A model generated the notes under the pieces. It did not search any database. It was not told the origin of the DNA and saw only the letters and a list, made by a program, of their open reading frames with translations. A stretch of DNA of 64,000 bases from Pisolithus tinctorius (taxonomy: Eukaryota; Basidiomycota; Agaricomycetes; Boletales; Pisolithaceae), in NCBI GenBank assembly GCA_024663395.1, contig JANFAH010000005.1, positions 124,001-188,000 of the forward strand. The letters are read 5' to 3'. The position numbers and the translations under genes are program-made. Below are positions 56,438 through 64,000 of the stretch, piece after piece. Numbering within the stretch: the stretch's first letter is position 1; every line of letters starts with the position of its first letter.

Positions 56438-56856
56438 AATGTCAATGTTACTGAAATTTCCGAATTATCAAATGCGCACTCCATGCCTCTCCAGTTTCGC
56501 CACTTTCGATCTTCCGTGCCTGCACGACGTTTCTGCGCAGCATCGTGGCTAGGTCCTTGGCTAGCTGGATTTTCTCTTCCACCTGCTTCGCATCATGTCG
56601 TGCAACTTCATCCAGAGCAAGTGCCTCTGTGCGCATTTTCAATCTGAAGGCTACTCGTTGTGAGCGGTGGGCAGGGTCCGAGCAATCATGCTGTTATACC
56701 TCGTTTTACTGGTTCATCGCCTGAAAGCAAGTTTATTATTGTCATTCAAGTAGCCTAATGCCAAGACAACTTACCTGAAAAGGTAGATGCCGACGCTCTC
56801 AGCAAATCGCGGTAGGCCGAACGTGCAGCTGCTCTCAGAGCTGGGGTAGCAGACAT
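56259..56856 (-). CDS. MZM1: Complex III assembly factor Mzm1/LYRM7 (LYR family)
   Basis: Matrix chaperone that stabilises the Rieske protein Rip1 before insertion into cytochrome bc1. ATG 56856: MSATPALRAAARSAYRDLLR, ASASTFSGDEPV; the LYR-type core is AYRDLLRAS. After an intron comes LKMRTEALALDE, then KQVEEKIQLAKDLATMLRRN and VVQARKIESGETGEAWS, and after a last intron LRFTKDTELGDNSTIKN. The conserved C-terminal TELGDNSTIK fixes this last frame, which then stays open to the stop at 56261-56259. Thus the tail overlaps, in a different frame, the presequence exon of the following gene (56437-56300). Length is a little above the usual 100-120 residues because of this tail. Confidence 0.85.
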
Positions 56857-57516
56857 GCCAGACGCTCTCTCTAAAAACACTCGGGAGCTGTGACGAGCGG
56901 AACCCGGAATTTTGACGTTCGCGATCTGAGATCATCGCGTGGCACTTCCAAATTCGGCGGGCGCAAGACGCGCTCCTTTTTTGGACATGCCGCGTCCCCG
57001 TTGATTGCCCTCCAACACACCGAATGTCTTCCACTCCCAAAAAACAAGCAACCGTCCAAAAATTATGAATCAAAGGCCACCGCATCAACTACGGGAAAAA
57101 ATCATAGCTACTGGCACTAAATATACGATATATACGCTCGTGCCTGAGTCCTACAGCGACAGTTTGGGTGCTAGGCATGAACCACCTTCAACGCTCAAAT
57201 TCTTCGGTTTTTTTCTTGCTAGGACACGCCCTTTTGCCTTCAACTTTGTGGGCGAACACAAGCAGGACCTTCCCAAGACGAACGCGACCGATATTCAGTC
57301 GCGTCATACGCGTCCCAGATATCGACTCACGTGACTTGGCAGAATTGAGTTTGTTGATCGCAGGACGCGCCCTCGGAGTTTTAACACTCCCCTCTCTTAA
57401 ACCACCACCATCTCCTGCGCGACCTCCCAGTTCGAACCCCCCGGCCCCTCAGTCTACCTCTTACTACCACAAGAATATCGGATACAGTCACATATCTACA
57501 AGCAGTAATCATCAAG
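56857..57516. other. Divergent intergenic region MZM1 / histone H1
   Basis: 660 bp between two start codons on opposite strands. No gene or repeat recognised. The last 120 bp before the H1 ATG are C-rich/pyrimidine-rich on the plus strand (ctcccctctcttaaacc), as often seen before highly expressed fungal genes. Confidence 0.5.
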
Positions 57517-58780
57517 ATGTCCGCAAGGAAGACAGCCTCCGCTACTAAATCGTCCACCAAGAAGGCTGCTAGTCGGCCCGCCCCTACACATCCAAGCTGG
57601 ATTGACATGATCAAGGTCTGTAAAACGTTGATATTGCGCCTACTCCTTCGGCTTTTCTCCGAAACCAGTGGTAATTGCTTGCATATGAGTGGGAACACTG
57701 TTATCCGCCCGAGTTGGGGGGGTTTATCGTCCGATCATTTTTCATCATTACGACATGCTTCCACCGCTTTCAGCTGGTACACGAAGCGTTATTTCTGCCT
57801 TGGATTAGTGGCTTTTACGCTAGATTGTCTCCTAACCACCGTTCAACGAAATAGGAGTGTATCACCGCCAGCACCGAAGACTCCCGCCAAGGGGTATCCC
57901 GCCCCCATATCAAGAAGTCTGTTCTTATCCATTTTTTTTCCTGCTCAATAGTAGTTCTCAGCACTGTTTAGGTACGTCGAAGAGACATACAGGCTGCAGA
58001 TCGGCAACGCACAGAACACTCAGCTGGCTCGTGCCATCGCCACCGGCGCTGAGAAAGGCATCTTCGTTCTGCCCAAAGGTAATCGCTTATCTTTGGTTTT
58101 AGCGGCTGTTCTGTGGTTGACGGCGTTATCTAAGGCATATCAGGGAGAGTCAAACTCCCTCCCAAGACCAGCAGGGCTGCTGATACATCCGCTTCCAAGG
58201 AGGTCCGTGCACTTCTATGGCACGTGACTTTTAGCACCGACTAAATTACACCACAGAATAAGCCGGCCAAGGCTGCACCACCCAAGCCCACAACCAAAGC
58301 ACGTCCTACGAAGGTTGCCACTGCCAAGGCTGCTGCTGCTAAAAAGCCTGTACCCAAATCTAAGGCCGACGCAACGGCTACAAAGAAGGCCACCGAGAGC
58401 AAGACAGCGAGCAAGTCTGCCAAAACACCTGCCTCTAAGACCGCGCCTGCATCAAAGACGAAAGCGGCTGCTGCTCCCAAGAAGGTTGTAGCAGGTAAGA
58501 AGCCCGTATCTGCGAAGAAGACCTCCACGACCTCCAAACGGGGAGCTGCTAAGAAGGTGCGGTAGTAATACGTTGCTTCTCACGCGGTACCTCATGACAT
58601 TGTCGTGTTCCGCAGGCTGTCACGGGCACGACTGTTTCCACCAAGGCGAAGACGGCAGCCACCAAGAAGTCAGCAAGAAAGCCAGCCGCTAAGGCATCTG
58701 CACCCTCAAGCAGGAAGGTATGAAAATTTCATGCTAGAGGGAACGGCAATCTTAGTCCCTTGCAGGCTGCGAGGAAATGA
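57517..58780 (+). CDS. HHO1: Linker histone H1
   Basis: ATG 57517 (MSARKTASATKSSTKKAASR). The globular winged-helix domain is spread over several exons: PTHPSWIDMIK, ECITASTEDSRQGVSRPHIK, KYVEETYRLQIGNAQN, TQLARAIATGAEKGIFVLPK and GRVKLPPKTSR. The C-terminal tail is a long Lys/Ala/Pro/Ser/Thr-rich stretch (58260-58730; for example AKAAAAKKPVPKSKADA). The last codons are AARK with stop TGA 58778-58780. About seven introns, all short. It binds linker DNA at the nucleosome dyad. There is no sign of damage. The single globular domain and disordered tail give the usual fungal H1 length. Confidence 0.93.
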
Positions 58781-59875
58781 GGGATGACTTTTAGTTGTTC
58801 GTACATACTCTAGTTTCTCTGTGCACTTGTACGCTTGTGATCTGTTGTCATTTCTTATTTTTTTCTTTTCTTTCACTCTTATCGTGGCTGGTACTCAGGT
58901 GTCGTTATTTGTTGTAGTACATAATTGTCGAAGCCAACCGGGCCCAACGGCCGAGAGGGGAAATGTATATATGCTTTGGCACTGAATGTTGTACCTTGAA
59001 ATCTGAGAGCATACGCGGGAGGGGATGGGTGTATGGGGTAGGTAAAAGACACTTCGTCGTGCCTCGGATCCTTAACCAAATTGTGCACACATGCTTTGCA
59101 TGGCCGGGAAGGGAGGTACGGGAAGCCAGCGATGGAGGAGAGCCAGCGGGATGTGGCGGACGGGTGGCCTGCTATGTTCCGACCGAGCAGATGACAACAG
59201 TCAAGGTATACGAGTTTTGGCAAGCATCCCGCCTTGGTGCACTATATCGGCGACCTTCTATGAACCCTATCTGACCTCTGTCAGTGCTGTTTCCCTCTCC
59301 GGTCCCTACTGTAAGCACAGACCGATAAACTGTCGACTGGGAGCATATCGTCAACTCTCAGTATTAACACAATCTTTGCACTCATCCATATAGTAGTTTC
59401 CCCTCCCACAACGGTGATATGAAATGAGAAAACGAGGCGTGCTAGCTAAAGTAGACAAAGATCCGGGTTCACCACAAAATCACCGTGACATCGCCTTGCC
59501 ACGGGCGAGGGTTCGTCGTGCAACAACATCTCCTTGACTATATATTCACCTCTATTCCCTATCGCGATCAAAAATTACTACGGATCATGACGCTGGGAGT
59601 AAAATCAACGACTGCCGCTGGTACTAAGATCATATCGAACGCGGAGCTCGCGGGTAGAATAGGGGAACAAACCAATTGGGGTAACTCTTGTGTCCACGTA
59701 AACAGCGGTTGTTATTACGCGATGCATGATAGGCTCATAGCGGCTGACCTGACCCGTCCTGTACAGCTCAACGAGGCATCCGCGCGTGCAGCCTCCGTTC
59801 CTACCGTGAGAGAAACCATCGACAGGGAAGACTCATCGGGCCGTCTACGAGAAATTTGGACACTTGGAAGGGTTT
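58781..59875. other. Intergenic between H1 and EI24
   Basis: 1.1 kb. An open frame at 59485-59898 (+) lacks motifs and overlaps the EI24 start, so I do not call it. T-rich stretch just after H1 (58850-58875) may be part of its 3' end. Confidence 0.5.
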
Positions 59876-61295
59876 ATGTCGAGACAAGTCCCATATGAGT
59901 ATGATATGCGCCACTTGCAGTCCAGTTCTCGAGTTGCCTACCCGTCATTCCTTTCACTCCACGAGACAATTTGGATCCATACAAAGTGTCTGTTGAAGGG
60001 ACTCCTCGACGCCTTTAGGTGGGATTTGGTTATTACGACCGCGACGAGGTACACCTCTCTCTGTCTTTCGCGTGCGCCACGGTTGACGCGCTTCACAGCG
60101 ACCCTGAAATACGGTCCAATATCCTCAAGTCCCTCCTCTTGAATTCGCTCTCATTGGCATCAATCTATGCATTCGATTTGCTGCTCCAGCCACTCGTGCA
60201 CGACCATCCGAGTTGGCTGCGTCGGAATGTGGGTTGGTGCTATCAGGTGTTGTGGCTCCTTCCTGTAGTGGGTGTATCTTTCTATCTCAATGTTGGTGAC
60301 GTGTTTCTCCGTATTTGGTTCTATACGTCTTACTGACGGAAGTTGTATCTGTAGAGTTCATGGTGTAACACTATTGCTAAACGCACCTTCGTACTGCAAT
60401 ATGGCAATCGTGCTGTCCAACCACGACATGTCACTTATACCGGTATGCTCAACGCGTTAGCAACGTCGGCGTATCGCACAGTCATGGTCTTGACATCTGT
60501 GATCATCTCCTTTGGTCTTGGCGCAATCCCTCGTGCAGGGCCACTCATAAGCTTTGCCTTCATGTGCTGGATCGACGCGTAAGTTCACGTCCATGTTCCT
60601 CACATTCCCTCAAAATAACATTTTTAAATAGGTACTATTGCTTTGAGAAAGTCACTTTGGTTGCACCGAGAGACGTGTTTTCTGATGTCGTCAAATAGAT
60701 TCGTGTGGGTAGCTCGTGGTTTATCCCTTGCTAGCAGGGTAAGACACCTTGAAGAGCGGTGGGCCTACTACTTCGCATTTGGCTTTCCCTCCGCTGCTAT
60801 CTGCACATGGGGAAGCGGACTTGCAAATGCTGCCTTATTCTCTCTTTTATTCCCTGCGGTGAGTGATAAGGCGTACTTTCCTAATCCCCACAGCTTCTGA
60901 ATCTAAGTCGTGGCAAAAAAAAGTACATTATCATGGCAATGACTGCTCGTCCTGCACCTCAAGATCCGTACAACCCGCTTCCCTCCGCTGATGTCGTGCG
61001 GTACCCATCGCCACTGATCCCGATTCGTCTACGCATTTTTGCTGTTGTGATATGGCTTAACGATATTATCGTTCAGATCTTGAGCATCACTGGAAGTGCT
61101 GGCCAGATCACACGCCATCACAGAGCACTCAGTCATTCATCAGAGAAAGCGGAAGAAGGCACGGGGGTGGAGCCACCCAGACTTACTAACAACGTAAGTG
61201 GAAGGTCGGTTCGTCGCAATGAGTTCCGAAGTTCCGTCGAACGAACGAGAGAACACCGCAAGGAACCGTCCATGGACAGGCGGAAACGAGGCTAG
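59876..61295 (+). CDS. EI24: EI24/Lds2-type membrane protein
   Basis: Multi-pass membrane protein family of the ER/lipid-droplet system (animal EI24; bacterial CysZ-like fold). ATG 59876: MSRQVPYEYDMRHLQ, YPSFLSLHETIWIHTKCLLK, GLLDAFRWDLVITTATS, then DPEIRSNILKSLLLNSLSLA, IYAFDLLLQPLVH, RRNVGWCYQVLWLLPVVGVS, SSWCNTIAKRTFVLQYGNRA, MVLTSVIISFGLGAIPRAGP, SFAFMCWIDAYYCFE, FVWVARGLSLASRVRHLEER, WAYYFAFGFPSAAICTW, YIIMAMTARPAPQDPYNPLP and IRLRIFAVVIWLNDIIVQIL. Several hydrophobic segments are evident. The junction after YYCFE (about 60650-60700) lacks a normal GT donor, so the splice there is unclear. The C-terminus (SEKAEEGTGVEPPRLTNN and a basic tail) may end earlier by splicing. Confidence 0.87.
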
Positions 61296-61904
61296 ATTGA
61301 TGGCATTACGGATCTTTTTCCGACAGCACTTTATTTCGCATGCATCTTCTGTAGATTCTCGCCTGGCCTATATCCTCCTTACGACTGCCTCTTATGATAC
61401 CTTGATTCTTGGCTAATTTTGCCTTCGCTATGTTTCTCCCTCCCTGCCTGCAAGCTTCCCCCATGTTCAAACCTTTTACTAAATACGTCCAGCCTTCAGT
61501 ACGACAAGGGCCAGTCTTTAGCTCCTTTCATCCTCGTCGCTAACTTTCCTTTTTGGATCACAGCTCGCATTGCCGCCCCTCTTCGGGCTTCGTTTTGCCC
61601 AAACCCCCTTACATCTTAGCACTCTTATCTCCTTCATCACGCACTAGTGGCACACAAGGATCAGACTCAAGTATCACCACATAGCTAATGAGTACCGAGT
61701 GGCATAGAGAGTAGATGAACAATAATTTGGAGCTGATTTTCACAAAGATAGACGTGTCTCGGGGCGGGATACCGAACGACAGGGCTGGAGATGGACCGAC
61801 AGGGCAGTATATGCATATCCAAGGTGTGGGAGGTCATTCTATTTAGCAGCCAGACCGGATATGCATCCTACAAACATCGCGATGACCGAATAGCAAAAAA
61901 TACA
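61296..61904. other. Intergenic, no gene seen
   Basis: About 0.6 kb between convergent EI24 and the HNH-domain gene; presumably both 3' ends. Short open frames only. Confidence 0.5.
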
Positions 61905-63176
61905 TCAGACTGGAACAGCATGCATCGAAGACAGAATTGCTTCATGCAAAAGTTCTGCCGACCCTCCACCCTCCGACAAGGCACGAGCATCTTCCATGCA
62001 TCTAAATATTTTCTCAATATATCTACCTGCACCGGAGGCATGGGCAATTTTGGCACAGGCCGCGTGAATAGAGAGGTAAGTTGGGCTTGGAAGAGGAAGG
62101 TTCTTCGGATCTGGGGTTGAGAACATCACATACTTCGGGTACCGGGAAATAAGCCAGTCACGAATTCCTTCGAGTTTATATGTGTTGGGTTCCTCCTATA
62201 ATGCGAGGTCCTTGTTCAGATGCCGAAGACAAAAGGAGAGAAGATACGGTACAAACTGTTGCAGTGAACCAAATCCATAACCGATCAAAATGGATACGAA
62301 GCGATTTTCCATTGTCACTATGTTTTCCAGTCGATGTATATTGGGACCATTGAGCTCTTCCCGTAGTACCGAGTAACCAAAGCGGTCAAGGACCCCCCAA
62401 ACGGAAGCAGCATACGTTGCCTAGAACTATGATCAACAACGAAGAACCCGGTTGGATAAGAAACCAACTTCGGTCGAGTCTGGTGTGATATTTGCTTTGG
62501 TAAACTCTGGAAAGATGTGAACACACTGAGTGAACCCTCCCTCCGCTCCTTCACGCGTAATCTTCATTTCCATTTCTTCGCTGCACATGACGGCGTCCCA
62601 ATCATACACCTTCGTAACAGGACACTGAAAGCTGTCTCTAACAAGAGCCTATTCGGACATATGTAAGACGCAACATGTCTAGATTTAAAGGTGATGATAC
62701 AAACATATTTTTTAGCCGTTCGACGATCTCGAGGGGCCTCTTGCAGCATACACTCTATCAGCTTTGCGACATTATCAGATGGGTGTGGTGATAGGGGAGA
62801 CGACGATGGCGGTGATTGTCCTTCGTTAGACTTGACTGAAGTCGTTAAGTATGCCACGAGTAAAAGCCACTGAGGACGTACACGATCGAATGAAGAAATC
62901 ATAATAGAACACCCCTAACTGGAGTAGTTCGCGTGGCTGACCATTGGTTGTTACGATCTCCCTGACAAATGGTTTGATGTCGCGAGCGGGAAAATAATGA
63001 AAGAGATAGCCCAGGATTCTACAGTGAATTAAGTCCTTCTCCAAGTCTTTTCCCAAGTCAATCTCGTGTTGAATGCGCCATTCAAGGTCGCGGCACAAGT
63101 TGTAGCCGCTGGCGATCTCGTGATAGCGAGGATGGTCTCGTATCCTGAGTGGTAGCGCATCCTCGGGTGGAAGCAT
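61905..63176 (-). CDS. HNH-nuclease-domain protein (mushroom family), copy A
   Basis: ATG 63176 (MLPPEDALPLRIRDHPRYHE). N-terminal part: YNLCRDLEWRIQHE, CRILGYLFHYFPARDIKPFV and ELLQLGVFYYDFFIRSC. Then LIECMLQEAPRDRRTAKK, LVRDSFQCPVTKVYDWDAVM, and the HNH-type block GGFTQCVHIFPEFTKANI, in which the family's usual CAHIFP reads CVHIFP. Next come ASVWGVLDRFGYSVLREELN, GPNIHRLENIVTM, LWIWFTAT and EEPNTYKLEGIRDWL. The C-terminus is KYVMFSTPDPKNLPLPSPTY, SIHAACAKIAHASGAGRYIE, and MEDARALSEGGGSAELLHEA, with stop 61907-61905. These pieces follow the usual order. Joining them needs several introns, and one or two junctions (about 62440 and 62320) are not convincing, so frame damage is possible. The role is unknown; the HNH fold suggests DNA cleavage or a domesticated element. 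Confidence 0.75.
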
Positions 63177-63665
63177 GATGCACTGAGTCTGGGTCTAGAA
63201 TCCATTAGTTATATGCACACTACTACTTGGCTGTCCACAAACCCAGTGTGCCGCAGCAGGGATCACCCGATTGGACCGGTCTGGCCACCTCCACAGGCCC
63301 CTATGGCGGACCTTGTTTCACTTCGTTGTGTAGTATATAGTCCCCTTGCGTATCGTTTACTTTCTCTAGCGTTAACCTCCTGTTATCAGGTATGCTTCCT
63401 GTCGTCAACTCTATCCTGTATCTTAGTCCTGTCATCAGCGTTAGGTTGACTATAATATCTCTATTTCTTTGCCAACGCACGTAGTCATAATGGATCATCA
63501 CATATCGGGGATGAGGAAATAGACTCCGCGAATATGCTATTTTTGTTCTCGCGACAACGAAAGGGTGATGCCAACAGATGGGTAATCATTTCCTCGACAT
63601 GACTTCAGAGGCTGATTGCGCGCGCACCACGAACTCCCAGCTCTATTGTGATAACAATTTTTAGT
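63177..63665. other. Between two HNH-type genes
   Basis: About 0.5 kb. Expected to contain the decayed 3' part of the second HNH-type gene, but I could not recognise its C-terminal motifs here. Confidence 0.4.
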
Positions 63666-63999
63666 CAGTACTAGTGTATGTTGGGACCACTAAGCTCTTG
63701 TAACGAGTAGCCAAAGCGGATCAGGTCTGAGTCCGATGTGATACTGGTAAACTCCCCGTAGAGTTCTTCTGGTCTTCCTAAAGATCACTTGCAGTGTTTC
63801 ATCGGTGTCGACGGCGTGCGCATCAAAGACCCCCGTGATGACACACCAGAAGCCATCCCTGAACGCTGACCAAGCAGCGCCTCCCGAGTTTACAGATTCG
63901 TCTACACCACATGGACTTACGCCTAGTGCAGCATTGATACCGCCCTGCCAAATGATCGTCAATACCCGTCGTGCACGGCTAACTCCGGAACATACTTGA
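63666..63999 (-). pseudogene. HNH-nuclease-domain protein, copy B (partial, at window edge)
   Basis: Minus-strand reading gives FRDGFWCVITGVFDAHAVD, equivalent to the LVRDSFQCPVTKVYD segment of copy A, and then, in a different frame, LRFGYSLQELSGPNIH followed by a stop, equivalent to RFGYSVLREELNGPNIH. The HNH block between them is not recognisable. The gene continues beyond the right edge. The frame change and lost core suggest a degenerate copy. Confidence 0.6.
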
Positions 64000-64000
64000 G

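Noticed and set aside
57420..57450. tRNA-like T-arm sequence (cagttcgaacc)
   Set aside because: No matching D-arm, anticodon arm or acceptor stem could be drawn around it.
59485..59898. 137-codon open frame upstream of EI24
   Set aside because: No family features and it runs across the well-supported EI24 start in another frame.
1..64000. CRISPR arrays, operons, ribosome-binding sites
   Set aside because: The DNA is fungal nuclear sequence with spliceosomal introns; no such structures are expected or seen.

Overview
The window is nuclear DNA of a basidiomycete, most probably an Agaricomycete. The genes carry many short (about 45-70 bp) GT-AG introns. The families seen are typical of that group: an NWD2-type NACHT-WD40 protein, BTB/POZ proteins, DUF6593, an HNH-domain protein and a PhoD-like phosphatase. 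Genes lie on both strands at moderate density and no RNA gene was recognised. Exon structures were read by eye from protein similarity and splice signals, so boundaries are approximate unless stated.

Left part (1-11.3 kb): two decayed copies of the bifunctional tryptophan synthase gene on the minus strand. The first is cut by the window edge. They flank about 2.6 kb of unrecognised sequence and a NACHT-WD40 gene with nearly identical 129-bp WD40 repeats. From 11.3 to 22.3 kb come housekeeping genes: POL5 (+), MSH3 (-, tail to tail with POL5, stop codons 5 bp apart) and ATP12 (+).

Centre (23.2-32.2 kb): the N-terminal glutamine amidohydrolase gene NTAQ1 has all its exons, but one intron holds an 8,054-bp transposon. 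The transposon has about 470-bp, almost identical terminal inverted repeats, TAT...ATA ends and a 6-bp target duplication (CTCTTC). It carries a DDE integrase, a Cys-rich accessory protein, an intact BTB gene and a truncated, intron-bearing copy of the splicing factor gene CWC22. The integrase has an in-frame stop. This is the most unusual object in the window.

Right part (32.4-64 kb): a BTB gene, a DUF6593 gene, a large Ser/Pro-rich conserved protein, an E2 ubiquitin-conjugating enzyme head to head with the Set1/COMPASS subunit ASH2, and a tandem duplication of about 4.2 kb. The duplication copies the ASH2 3' end and a PhoD-like phosphatase gene; its second unit carries a 1,551-bp TIR element at a TA site. 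Then follow CAP/SRV2, a mitochondrial release-factor-like gene whose first exon overlaps the MZM1 reading frame, MZM1, linker histone H1, EI24, and one nearly complete plus one partial HNH-domain gene.

A recurring feature is single-base indels that break otherwise well-conserved reading frames in POL5, MSH3, ASH2, the NACHT gene and both phosphatase copies. Most lie in short homopolymers, so some apparent pseudogenes may reflect sequence error.
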